Shown here piece by piece: positions 11,716 through 22,989 of a DNA stretch of 64,000 bases (position 1 is the stretch's first letter; every line of letters begins with the position of its first letter). Origin of the DNA: Glomus cerebriforme (taxonomy: Eukaryota; Glomeromycota; Glomeromycetes; Glomerales; Glomeraceae); NCBI GenBank assembly GCA_003550305.1, contig QKYT01000559.1, forward strand, positions 15,582-79,581, read 5' to 3'. The notes beneath the pieces are model-generated. The model was not told the origin of the DNA. It ran no database searches and saw nothing but the letters and a program-made list of their open reading frames with translations. The translations under genes and the position numbers were made by a program.

Positions 11716-12930
11716 TCAAGAAATTACAACTAGGGGTTGCCAGTTGTTTCTATCTTTATATATTTTTAGAAAACTTCCATTCACAGAAGTTTTTAGGACT
11801 TTTTCCAATAATTCCCTTAGTTTGTAAGCGCCATTTCCAATTACATTATGGATGTAATACAGTTCTTTCCATTTGGGGCTTAATTTTTCAGACCATTGCT
11901 TATCTAGAGTAGCACGATAATATAAGACTTGATCACCAATCTTAAATCTGATTTCCTTTTTTAATTTCTTATCATGGAAATCCTTTTGTTTTTGTTGTTC
12001 AGATTTGATCTGCTGTTGCACATCATTTCTAACATCTAATAGGTGCATCACTTGATGATCTATGTGCTTAATTAGGTTAGATTCCTCCTCCATTTTTGTA
12101 CTATCGGTGGGCAATTTTGCTTCTCTCTCATACACAAGGAAAAATGAGGATATCTTTGTGGTTGAATGTGCACTAGTACGATAAGCAAAGAGAACAGGAA
12201 CTATAAACTTGTCCCAATCGTTTAAATGATTAGTAGCTGTTCGTGACAGGACTTCTATTAATGTTCTATTGAATCTTTTGACAAGTCCATTGGTCTGCGG
12301 ATGGTAAGGGGTCGACATTAAATGTGTAATTTCAAATTTCTTTAATAATCCTTTCAAGAGCTGATTATTAAAATGTGTTCCTCGATCAGTTAGGATTTTC
12401 CAGAGCAACCGTGATGACAAATAATACTTTCATAAACAAATGTCATAGTTTCCTGTACGGTAGCTTCTTTTACAGGTTTTGCTTCTGGCCACTTGGTCAT
12501 GTAATTCATAGCAATAATAATATATTTGTTTCCTTGAGATGTTACATTCAAAGGTCCTACATAGTCAATTCCAATTTGGTAAAAAGGTGCTCCAACTGGA
12601 ATTGGATGTAATGGTTCTTGTCGCTTTGATTTTCCTCTTCTTTGGCATGTGTCACATGACTCTACATAGGTACTGGCTGATATCTTGGAGACATGTGCGG
12701 CTGTAGGGTCATTATGGAACATATAAAATACTAGGTCCATTTCATATTTTTGAACTACTTTAACTAAATTGTTCTAGTTGTTTCTATCTTTCTTAAATAA
12801 TAAATTGTTTTTAACTAAATAATATTTTGATTGGTTGACTAATTGCTTTTTCTGTACTTCACTAAAATCTAAGGGAAATGTATTATTACTAATATACTTT
12901 AATAAATTATGATAATGTTGGGTATCCATT
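11716..12930 (-). pseudogene. Integrase of the Gypsy element
   Basis: The minus strand from 12930 carries a zinc-binding region (FHNDPTAAH ... CDTCQRRG near 12713-12630) that is shorter than usual between the His and Cys pairs, so a deletion of perhaps 15-20 codons is likely. The catalytic core follows: GIDYVGPL near 12570, a frame change near 12400, LTDRGTHFNN near 12399-12370, and NGLVKRFNRTL near 12290-12260. The last normally reads NGxxER, so the catalytic Glu is Lys, explained by a G-to-A change. The end of the frame (QVLYYRATLDKQWSEKL) is the usual C-terminal nucleic-acid-binding part. Confidence 0.85.
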
Positions 12931-13050
12931 TTAATTGGCCGTTCATCACAATGTGAATGCTTTAGCTTTCACCATAAAGAAATAACTAACTAAAATATAA
13001 ATATATATATATATAAATAAACTAAATAAAAATGTTTGACTAAAAAGAAC

Positions 13051-13464
13051 TTAATCTAATTCAGCAATGATGGGTTCAAAGGAAGGGGTATAAATAGGTA
13101 AATTATTATAGAGACGTTCTAGAAGTCTCAAGTATACGACTGCATTTTCTTGTTGAACTAAGATGGGTTCCTTCCACCAGGGTACATTAACTAGGAATCT
13201 GGGGTCCATGTTAGGGTGAAGGTGTCCTGGAGAGAAATTCCAAATGCAACGATGATAAAGAATACCATAAATTAAATTCTTTTTGCATAATTTACAGTAG
13301 GTGTGAATGTGATAATTTTCAGTATTACAGTCCCAAGTGCACTTGCTTCCTCCTCTAATTATTGGTTGGCCTGCAATGACTTGCTTAATTTGAATAGCGG
13401 TATGGTAAATTTGCTCAATGTCTTCCCTGATAAAGTTTCCTGCAGGAGTTTCCATATTGTACAT
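13051..13464 (-). pseudogene. Cys/His-rich insert between RNase H and integrase
   Basis: A 137-codon frame lies where standard Gypsy elements go straight from RNase H to the integrase zinc finger. It contains CTWDC, HIHTYCKLCKK and YHRC near 13340-13230, a spacing that suggests metal binding, followed by PWWKEPI near 13177-13160. I do not recognise the domain. A similar HxYCxxCKK string occurs in the remnant at 5869-6085, which may be chance. It could be a separate small protein or an internal part of Pol. Confidence 0.55.
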
Positions 13465-13584
13465 TCCTATGCCTTCACTTTGTTCAGAATTGGTGGTGGT
13501 GCCATCATTGGAATGATATTCCCATTCGATCTCACTTTCATTTTTCTCAATCCATCTTGGATCCCATCCGTTATTGTGGTCTTG

Positions 13585-14574
13585 TTAATAGTCTTCAGTA
13601 TTAATGGATGAAACTTCTGGTTCACAAGTACAGATAATATGTCCGCAGCATGGGTAAGGTTCAGGGATGGTTAAAGGTAAAGATTTCTCACTTGTAGCTT
13701 CCTCAAATTCACTGTCGCTTTCATAAGGAATCTTTTGGTGGGAAATTAATCTTCTTCGCTTGTTGCTTCTAACTAATGCCATTGATGAGGACTCTACTTC
13801 AGATTCTTCCTCTTCTTCTGTATCGGTGTCATAAGTAATGACTAAGAAACACTCATTTTCTTCTTCTTGATCATCGTACATTCGTGATAAAGTGTTAGCG
13901 TTAGCATTGTACTTGCCTGGACGATGTTCTATGGTGAAATTGTACTGCTGGAGTTCTATAATCCAACGTGCTCTACATCCTTTGGGCATCTTTGAGGTTT
14001 TTAACCACTTGAGTGCTGAATGATCAGTAACAATAGAGAAAGGTCGACTCAAGTAATGGTGAAAATACTTGACTGCCTATACAATAGTGAGGTATTCTAA
14101 ATCAGTGATTGGGTAGTTTACTTCAGCTTTATTAGTTGTTCTACTGGCGTAGGCAACTACACACTCCTGTCCATTGACTTTTTGTGATAATATGGCTCCA
14201 AGTCCAAACTTGCAAGCATCAGTGTATAAAGTGAAGGGTGCTTCAAAATCAGAATACTGCAATATAGGTGCTTTAATAAGCCTTTCCTTGAGTCTGTCAA
14301 AGGCAATTTGTTGTTTTTCTGTCCACTGGAAGGGTATTTCCTTTTTAAGTAACATAGTCAGAGGTTTAGCATGGCGAGCAAAATCTTTGATAAATTTTCT
14401 ATAATAACCGAATAATCCTAAGGCTGCTCGAAGTTGTGTTAATGACCTTGGGATAGGGAAATTTTTGACTTTTTCGATCTTTTCAGGNTCTGGATGGATT
14501 CCTCCTTGTCCTACTATGTGTCCTAGAAAAGAGAGGGATGGATAGCAAAAGTGGCACTTTTTCAACTTAATGCT
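13585..14574 (-). pseudogene. RT connection and RNase H domain of the Gypsy element
   Basis: The frame 14565-14077 carries LSFLGHIVGQGG, the LRAALGLFGYYRKFI connection block, and the start of RNase H (FTLYTDACKFGLGAILSQ near 14240-14185). A TAG near 14079 stands where the family has Trp; the same frame then continues to 13585 with the DHSALKWL and IEHRPGKYNANANTLSR blocks. The tail after about 13860 is acidic and Ser-rich. One base at 14488 is undetermined. Confidence 0.85.
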
Positions 14575-15264
14575 AAGTTGAGCTTTACATAAGGTTTGGA
14601 ACTCTTGCTTAACATGGTCTAGGTGTAACTCTAAAGATCCTTTAAATAAATGATAATATTATCCAAGTAAACTGCTACGAAGAGTCCAAGATAGTCTTTT
14701 AAGATCTAATTTATGAGGCGTTGAAAGGTACTGGAGCATTGTTAAGACCAAAAGGCATGACTAAAAATTCATAAAGTCCTGAAGGGATAATAAAGGCTAT
14801 TTTTTTAATATCCTGAGGATGCATAGAAACTTGCCAATATCCACTGGCTAAGTCTAATGTAGTGAACCATTGGGATCCACCTAAAGAGTCTAATAAGTCA
14901 TCAATTCTGGGTAGAGGATAAGCATCGATTTTTGTAAGGGCATTTAATCTACGATAGTCAATACATAATCTTTTATCTCCTCCTTTCTTTCCTACTATGA
15001 CTACTGGAGAGGCCCAGGGCTGTGTGAGCGTCTAATAATTCCATTTGCTTTCATCTTTTTGATCTCCTCCTTTAGAAACTGAGTATTTTCAGGATTAGTA
15101 CGATAGGGCTTCTGAGCTACAGGTAAAGCGTTTCCTGTATGAATTTTGTGTTTAACTATAGTAGTTTGTCTGATTTCAGTTTGTCTTTTGGCACAGATGT
15201 CAGAGTATTCTTCTAGGAGATATTGAAAGGCTTGTTATTGATGATAATCTAATGGTCCTACATG
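14575..15264 (-). pseudogene. Reverse transcriptase of the Gypsy element
   Basis: The minus strand shows the normal succession of RT blocks: PYRTNPENTQFLKEEI near 15105-15058, LCIDYRRLNAL near 14976-14944, WFTTLDLASGYWQV near 14865-14824, and the LVMPFGLNNAP block near 14765-14733. The active-site block near 14676-14650 reads YLDN instead of the universal (Y/F)xDD, so the second metal-binding Asp is Asn (GAT to AAT). Frame changes occur after SPGPL (near 15015) and after the FGLNNAP block. The copy cannot encode an active enzyme. Confidence 0.85.
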
Positions 15265-16604
15265 TTAGTCTTCAGGAGCTTTTTCTTTTTCACTTGAATC
15301 TTTAGCACTTTCTGCTAAAAAGACTGCAGGATTATCATAAGGTGGTCTGACTTCTTCTTCAAGTTCTTCTTCAGAATTGTATGGAGAATAAACATCATTC
15401 CAAGGGTTGTAGGTCATCTCATCCTCAGAGATTTCTTCTTCATCGGTCATATCTGAGTAATAAACATAATACTCATCTAAGAGTTCATCCTCATAGTAAT
15501 TGTCATCAAAGTTATAGTCTAACTCTTGAGTAGTAACTTTGGCTGTTTTAGTAAATGTTATGCGAATTCTAACAGTAACATTATGTTTGCGAATGGTTAA
15601 GGTAGACTGTTCCCAACTCATAGTTGCATTAGCTTCTTTTAACCAGTTGTTGCCTAGAATAAGAACTTCATCCTTTGAGTCTAAAACTTGGAAAGAGGTA
15701 GGAATTTCAATCTTTCCTATGACTATAGGAATGTTGTCCACTATTCCTAGTGACCTAGTTCTTGTTCCATTTGCGGTAACTATGATCATTTTTGATGGTC
15801 TATCAATTTCATATCCTAACTTGTTGAGAAGGGCCTTGGTCATGATACTTGTGGCTGCTCCACTATCTACAATAGCGGTTTGTGCTTTTTGGCCAATTCT
15901 CAGGATACATTTGATGGCAGTTGTTGACTCTTCATCACTATCTGCTAAGTTAGCTTCTTGAGTTCCATCCTGTTGGGCTTTTTCACGTGATCTCCTTACT
16001 GCTCTTGATAGTCCTGAATGGTAGGTTGGAATGACATGGGCAGCTTGTCCCATAGAGAGTCCATATGGTAAGTTCTGTAAGTAGGTGGCTACGTTGAACT
16101 TAGTTAATTGTTCGATAGGTGTGGGAAGTAATCTTCTTCTAGGAGTTTTGGTAGTTTTGCTTGATGAAGTAGTAGTAATAGTTACTGGAGGTTGAACCTC
16201 AACATCTTCCATTTCTTCCGTATTAGCAGGTACGTTAAATCGGGAAGTTCTTCTTAAATTTTCCTCTCTTCTGGATTCACTTCTTTGTGCTCTCCTATTC
16301 TTGGAGACTGAACTTTGAGGATAGGGTCCTGAGCGGGTATTCAAGTAGACTTCGTACTCTTCTCCATCATCATCTTTGTATTCTTCTTTATACTCTTCAT
16401 CGTATTCAAATAGTTTACATCTCTGGTCTCATATCTAGGAGTTCTATGTACGTTGGTAGATCTAAGTTGGCAATTGTACCTTTGATCTGGGTAAGAACAA
16501 TCTCTAGCTATGTGTCTGGGTTGATTGCAATTATAATACTTGAAATTAGAGGTAGTTGGTCTCAGTACGTTGAAGTTGTTATTTCTTAGTCTTTCTTGAT
16601 TCAT
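15265..16604 (-). pseudogene. Zinc knuckle and aspartic protease of the Gypsy element
   Basis: The frame starting at 16604 overlaps the end of the capsid frame by ATGA. It holds a nucleic-acid-binding knuckle near 16535-16490 reading YYNCNQPRHIARDC; the family pattern is CX2CX4HX4C, so the first Cys is Tyr and the usual Gly before His is Arg. A frame change near 16344 leads into a 360-codon frame with the retropepsin signature IVDSGAATSIM near 15875-15843 (catalytic Asp kept) and LILGNNWL near 15670. The part after the protease is strongly acidic. These are the RNA-binding and polyprotein-processing parts of the element. Confidence 0.8.
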
Positions 16605-18046
16605 TGGTAAACGATTCTTCTTTCCTGAGGCTGAGCTAATAAGGTGGTTGTGAGGTTGGCGTAGTTAATGGTAAGTTGTTTTAACTTTTTAGTCAATTCG
16701 TCAACTTCAGTTTCTGAAATTTTAGCTTTGAAACTAGAGGCGGTAATGGCTCCTTTTCCTTTCAGAGTAATTCCAGAGGCAACATTGTACCCAATTTCTA
16801 CTGTCCTGGCATATCTAATAGCGGTATCAAGATCAGCTAGGTCACGAGAGTAGACAAGAGGAGTATAAGTGGCATTAAGCCCCATTAAGAATATGCGTTT
16901 CTGTTGGGCGTTATCTGTAAATCCTACCCGATATACAAGCTTCTTGAACTTATTGGCATATGAATCAACTGATTCATCATTTTGTTGACGTAAGGATATT
17001 AATTTGTGATACCATTGGTTCTTTTGAGTTTTGCTTATGAATCATCAATTAAAAAGGTCAGTAAAATTAGCTCTTCCGTTAGTTCCAGTATTGAAATTAT
17101 CACCTATTCCTACGGTAGCACCTTCAAACCAATCAGCTGTGGCATTTTTCATTAAGGCTCCTGCTACAGCTTTCTTTCTAGCTTCTGTATTCCATCTGTT
17201 AGTTATAGTAGCTCTGTTAAAGGTTTTTAACCACTCTACTGGATCTTCTCCTTCAGCTCCACTAAAGGTTTCTACTTTAGCAGTTGTTCGTTCTGCATTT
17301 TGGTGGGCATTAGCAATAGCATCTAATCTAGCTCCATCAGTTCCAAAGATTCAGTTATAAATAGTTCTTAATTCATCAGCAGTAGCTCCCATATTTATAT
17401 TTGGTGGTGTATTTGGTGGTGTAAGAGTAGGTGTACGAGTAAGATTAGGTGATAGTTGTACAAGAATAGGTGGTGTAGGTGTTCTAACAAGATTTGGTGA
17501 TGTCAGTGTTGCGTTAGTTACTTCTGTTGAACTTATTGTTTCTTTTGAAGATACTGGTGATGGTACACTTATTTATCTTAAAAGATATCGATTGTGTTGT
17601 ATAGATACAATAAGTTGATCTAATAATTCTTGGTATGCCTCGTCAAAAATATATATGTTAATAGGATGTTCAAAACAATTAGTTCTGATAACTATTCCTA
17701 ATGTATAATTAAATAAAACTTCAGCCGAAAAGGGTCTCCTTAAATATTGAATACTGGTAAGTAAGCATATAAGTACTGAAGGTAACTGATCACTTTGTTG
17801 TCCAGATAATGTAGTTGAAACTAAATAATTGAATAAATTAAAAGCTGTAATGGTATAGGCTGTATAGGTTTCTGCGTTAAAAGTATAATTAATCCAAATC
17901 CAAAAATTTCCAAAAGCAGTATTAATAGATTGTAACGATGGTACTGGATAACAGATATAACAAGAATGGTCTTCGTTTAGTGGAGAATTGGAGTAATGTC
18001 TTAACGTATGTATTGCTGTATTTATCTTGATCTCTTCAAAGTTCAT
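16601..18046 (-). pseudogene. Gag polyprotein with N-terminal extension (interrupted)
   Basis: One frame runs from the ATG at 18046 to 16601. The first 157 codons form a domain I do not recognise (aromatic-rich, no membrane segment). A single TAA at 17575-17573 separates it from about 60 Pro/Thr-rich codons and then the classical gag start at 17392 (MGATADELRTIY). The retroviral-type capsid region follows, with EDPVEWLKTFNRA near 17240 and FKKLVYRVG near 16950. Further in-frame TGAs occur near 17354 and as a pair near 17045-17040, at sites where Trp is expected. Because the N-terminal 157 codons share the frame with gag, I read them as part of Gag and not as a separate gene. Confidence 0.75.
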
Positions 18047-18120
18047 GCACTTCTCAAGGCATTTTAATTTCTTAGTTTCTTAATTTTTTTCTTCACTATA
18101 CTATCAATTAAAGAGATAAC

Positions 18121-18136
18121 CTGGCAGAAATTACCA
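18121..18136 (-). promoter_or_regulatory. Primer-binding-site-like sequence
   Basis: Two bases after the 5' LTR the minus strand reads TGGTAATTTCTGCCAG. A TGG start right behind the LTR is what is expected for annealing to the CCA end of a tRNA primer. I have not matched it to a particular tRNA. Confidence 0.55.
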
Positions 18137-18138
18137 CT

Positions 18139-18623
18139 TGTTATGTCTAATCGTATTCTTGATTCCTTTATCTCTAACTTTTCTTTTTTATGTTCAGAAA
18201 TGAAAAATTAATTAAGTTTATTACGATAGAGGTAACAATAATTTATGTTTATTGAATACAGTTCNCTCTTTAATTNGTAAACGGTATAGTATTTTTGAGG
18301 TAAAAGTTATTTTATTATTTAATTGAAGTTACAAGAACTGAAAAGAACTTAATAAAATTCTNAGCATATTTATACAAAAATAAAATATAATAAAAAGATA
18401 TTAACTATCTTAAATATAACTAATATAATAAATATGTTAAATATAATAAATATAATAAAGATAATAAATATATTAAATATCTTAACTATCCTAACTATCT
18501 TAACTATCACTAAGATCATCAATATCACTACTATCATTAAGATAACCGTGATCATAGAAATCACGATCATAGAGTGACACAGTACGGCACAGTAAATTGG
18601 CACAGTAATGTCTTATATTAACA
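18139..18623 (-). repeat. 5' LTR of the Gypsy element
   Basis: This is the partner of 10793-11277 and carries the same internal AT-rich repeat block. It contains three isolated undetermined bases (18265, 18278 and 18362). Promoter and polyadenylation signals for the element would lie here, but I cannot place them confidently. Confidence 0.93.
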
Positions 18624-21600
18624 ACGTTAAAATAAGAGATGAATTAATCAACTGAAGCAAGATTATTTCTAGCGTGAACAAGAAATTCAAGATCTCAATA
18701 GGAAGATAGAGTGTCTTGAAAATGCTTTAGAAGAGGAAATAGTAGAGTTAAAATCTGAAATCTCTATCCTAAAAAGTCAGTTATATCAAGCTAAAAAAGA
18801 TATGTGATATAAAGAAAAATATATTTCTAGTTTAGAAGAGCGGTTAGTAGAATCTGAGGAATAAGTTAAAAAATTATAATGCTAGATCAGAACTATCTTA
18901 TCACGAAAAAATTCACCCGAGCGAAGGAATTCTCCAGACTTGTATAATTCTGATGATAATATGACCACAATCACTGAATTAGCAAATGCTATAGATGGTT
19001 ATGTGAATAATAGAGCAATAACTAGAGATATTCTTATAGATTAAATAAAAAGAATTACAAGGCAGAATCATCAAAAAAAGAATAATTTGCAATAGAATAT
19101 ATTTCAAGAGCAACAGAGATGCTATAATGCAAAAGCTGAATGTGATAATAAAATTATACGAAGGCAACTTGCTGAAGGGGTAGAGGTAAGAGTTATTAGT
19201 GATCTTCATCAATATCAAACTAATGCTCAAAACCAGGTAAATAAAATGATAAGTAATATAGCAAGAAAGCAAACTCATATAGGTATGCTGATACAAGAAA
19301 AATTTACCTTATAATTATTGTATTAGCGAAATGCTTATCACTTACAGCAAAGTAGAGGGATATAGGTTTATTAGAGTATAATTGAGATAGGTTTTATGAG
19401 CGATATGAAAAATAAAAAAATAAAACTCAAGTAAAATGCCAGAATATTTTAAATTTGTGGGGACAAATTGTATTGCTACAGAATAATCCACCTAATCAAA
19501 TAAATATGGCAGAAATTTCACAACTATTTTTTGATTAGGATAATAATATTTCAGATTTTCTAGATTATATTTACAAAACCAAGATGTAGATCTAGCAGAT
19601 AATATGGGAGGTTCACTAATGGAAAGAGAAGTAACTATAGGATATTTAAGAGGATGTATGAGAGGAAGAACCTTAGAATGGTTTGATGAAGAGATTATTA
19701 CAAAGCAGAATTGGGAATTAGCAAACTTACTTGATAATACAGAACAGACTAACTTGGTAGCTATAAATGGATGAACAGCTGTTCAAATAGGAAATCAAGT
19801 ATTGAATAAGGCTTTTGGTCAACTAGAAACTGCAATAATCAAGTTGAGAGTTGTAAAAGATCCTTGGAATGAAAATTGGCATATAGCAAGTGGTCATCCT
19901 ACTAATATTGCTGTTAATACACTAAATGCTAATAATAGTACTACAGTGGTTGTAGCTGGTATTTATTTTGGTCAAGCCATATGGTGGCTAAAAATACATT
20001 TTTCTACAATAAAAGAGGAACTTCAGGATTTGATATATAAACCAATCAGAAAGGGAAATATGACTATAAATGAATTGTATAGAAAATTATTATGAATAGG
20101 AAGATGAGCTAACTATAGTTCTGAAAAATTATGTAGAAAGTTTTTAGATGCTCTTCTACTCCCATGGCTTGAAAAAGCTGAGGATATTGGTAAACATTTA
20201 AATTAGCTAAAAAGCTTTATAAAATAGAGTTACGCCAAATAGCAAAATATAAAAGAGATAGAATACTTGATTCCCTAGTATCTAATTAAGCATCTCAAGA
20301 AATATATAAACTCTTGCCTATTTAGCTCTTCAACAGCAAGGAATATCTTTAGAAGATATGCAAAAAGCAATTCAAAATGTATTGGTACAACAAAAAACTG
20401 AAAACTAGGCATTAGTAAAGAAAGTTACAGAATTACAATCTCAAATGTCTTAATAAATGCAAGTATCTATTTCACAAACAGTTGAACCTGTTAGATAGCT
20501 GAGAAGTTCACCATCTTTATTGAAAACAAAGAAAGATATCAAGAATTATTATATAGTTGAATATTTAAAAAAAATAGGTCTACTTAATAAGAAAGATTTA
20601 CAGATGGATACCAAAATTATGCAGACATATGATTATCCTATCATCCAGTGATCCAAATTTGGCAAATAAAGGTTCATTGGATACATCTCATCATGACAAG
20701 TCAAATGATAGTTAACTCATGTCTCTAGCATTGATAAATCACGAGATAATTGCCAGAACATCCAATTTTTCTTAAATTAAAAATTTTGGCCAGAACACGT
20801 TTATGACATTATCTCACCATTCAGTGATTCAAATTTGATAAATAAAGACTTATTGGATCCATATCATTTAGATGAATCAAATGGTAACTAGATCATATTT
20901 TCAGGATCAATAGATGCGAAGATATATTTAAAAAACATATTTTAATATTTTAATAATTATCTCATAATCTATCAATGCTAAAGTAATGAACTGACCGTCA
21001 TTCGATTTATATTAATGAGACAAATCCAATAAGTCTTTATTCATAAAATTTGAATCACTGGATGGTAAGATAATCACAAGTGTCCGGATACTTTTGGTAT
21101 CCATCTGTAGACTCAGATTATCCTATAAAATCTTTTCAAAGATCTCATCCACAGAGAAGTAATATTTCTACTAGGATTGAAAGGATAGAAGAAGAATTTA
21201 ATGAAACTTGGGATACTGTAAACTAGTTAGCTGATCAATTTCAAAGAAAGACATATATACAAAAATGTAAAATTTGTAGGAAAATGGGCTATAGCAAAGG
21301 AAGTTGTCCAAATAGACTGATAGCTTAATCTAATTTAACTCAGTCTTATTTTATGCTACTTAAACTAATAGTTCTTTAATATACGTTTCCTGATTCAGAT
21401 GGTGATAATAATAATAATAGTGATTATGATAAAGAAAATAATAAATAGTATGATACGTTAGTAAAAAATAAGTACAAATAAATAAAAACTTATATGGTAA
21501 CTCTGTTATCTCTTTTTCTGATTTAGTAATATACAATCAGCTATTATCTAAGCTCTTATCACTGATACGAAAAATGTGTTTATCTTGAAAGGTTCAGAAC

Positions 21601-22060
21601 ATCTTTACAATATCTGAATGCTAATATAAATGACTTAACTATTTCCAAATCTTTTTTAGATCCTGGCAGTTAGGCAGTAAATTCAGTAATATAAATAATT
21701 TAGCAATTAAGGCGCTTGGATGGAAGGCTGATAAACTATCTAATTTTACCATAAAGGATAATTCCAAGCATATCACCAATTCATTAGGATGGTATACAGA
21801 CATGCCAGTTACTTTAAAAGATAAAGAAGATAAGATGATCACAGTTATTAGAAATTTTATTTATATTGATAATAGTGAAACAAAACTGATGCTATTTTTT
21901 GGTATATCAAATATTCGAAAGGTTCAAGACATCATTAAGCCAAATAAAAACCAGTTTCGCATAAAGTTATATGGAAAGGCATATATTATTCCAATCTTTA
22001 GTAAGGCAGCCAAGACTCTAGTAGCCAAGGATATGCCAAAAGAAGATTAGAAATTATCAT
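18624..22060 (+). pseudogene. Old coiled-coil/gag/protease-like gene, 3' part
   Basis: Directly after the LTR a coiled coil resumes (LKSEISILKSQLYQAKKD near 18747-18800). A gag-like region follows near 19590-20180 (TIGYLRGCMRGRTLEWFDEE; NELYRKLL; FLDALLLPWLEKAED), resembling capsid-like Rhizophagus proteins that I remember. After a nested MITE come a degenerate zinc knuckle near 21266-21310 (CKICRKMGYSKGSC: the His of CX2CX4HX4C is Tyr) and a protease-like part with LDPGS near 21657 and VTLKDKEDKMITV near 21811. Stops are mainly TAG, TAA and TGA at places where Gln, Arg or Trp is likely. This is probably an older retroelement-derived gene. Confidence 0.6.
20601..21107. mobile_element. 507-bp MITE with TA target duplication
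   Basis: The ends are CAGATGGATACCAAAA at 20601 and its complement ending at 21107, with TA on each side (20599-20600 and 21108-21109). The inverted similarity extends inward about 85 bases. A third, direct copy of the subterminal part lies near 20810-20862, and no coding capacity is seen. Removing the element with one TA would join the surrounding gag-like frame in phase. Confidence 0.8.
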
Positions 22061-22327
22061 GCAAAGTGCCTCTTAGCTCTCAGGTTTCAGCTAATTCTTC
22101 TAGCCTAAGTGGTAAAAAATACTTAAAAAAAAGTGCAAAAAGCTTGAAAAGTGTCTCATAAAGACTGAAGAAATGCTCTATTTGGCCTTAAATACCAGTA
22201 AATTTCTTGCTGATACATGCAAATCCTTATATAAGAGAAGTAGTATTAGCTGTTAAACCCTTAAGCTTTTCATTATGATTAATTAGATTTTTAAGAAGAA
22301 ATTCTACCCTGTCTTTCTGGAAGACGC
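22061..22327. other. Tail of the retroelement remnant, nothing further recognised
   Basis: A few Ser/Lys-rich coding-like words continue past 22050 but no domain is visible before the terminal repeat at 22328. Confidence 0.35.
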
Positions 22328-22989
22328 ATTCATTTTACTAATATACATTTTACTAACAATTATTTTGCTGACAAAATTTTTACTGACATATATATTTCAT
22401 AGACAAATATTTCACTAATGATCATTTTACCAACACTACCATTTTAATGATAAGTTATTTCACTGACAAGTATAAAGTTAAAAAATTTCAAATAGAATTT
22501 TATATTTTTATTATATATATATATTATTGTGTACTTCTTTGTAAAAAAAAATTATAATAATAAATATTAGAAGTAGTAATATCAATTACCAAAGATTAAT
22601 ATTTCTATTTATAAAACCTACATATACTCCTTCAAATGATATGCTTAAATGATTATACAATAAACAAATAATAATTAATTTTTTAAACTTGTAAATACAT
22701 CACATACTTTATTGACAATTAAAGTTTAATTACTATAATTATTATATACATATATATTGTATAATAATTTGTCAATCATGCTAAATTTAAGAATAGTAAG
22801 CTACACTAACTTACTATACACCCTAAAATAAAAGATTATGAGCAATTCCTCTAAGAAAATCCAAGAGTTCTCTATTTTTATGATTATTATATACTGCTTG
22901 TATATGATTTTCTTGTTCATGATCATGTTTCCTTTATAAGGGTCTTGGTGCTTCTTGCAAAATTGATTCTGTATTAAGTTGGACTTGGT

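Larger units (their letters stand above)
10793..18623 (-). mobile_element. Gypsy-type LTR retrotransposon (full-length, mutated)
   Basis: Two 485-bp direct repeats (10793-11277 and 18139-18623) flank a 6.9-kb interior that is coding on the minus strand. On that strand they begin TGTTAAC and end ...TAACA. Reading down the minus strand the order is gag, zinc knuckle, aspartic protease, reverse transcriptase, RNase H, a Cys-rich insert, integrase and an extra 3' ORF. The order RT-RNase H-integrase is that of Ty3/Gypsy elements. A primer-binding-like site and a polypurine tract lie next to the two LTRs as expected. Many stops, frameshifts and active-site substitutions show that it cannot move by itself. 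I do not see a clean 5-bp target duplication (ACTGT on the left, ACGTT on the right). Confidence 0.92.

Noticed and set aside
17573..18046. Separate gene upstream of gag in the Gypsy element
   Set aside because: It shares the frame with gag, with only one TAA between them, so it is better read as an N-terminal Gag region with a premature stop.
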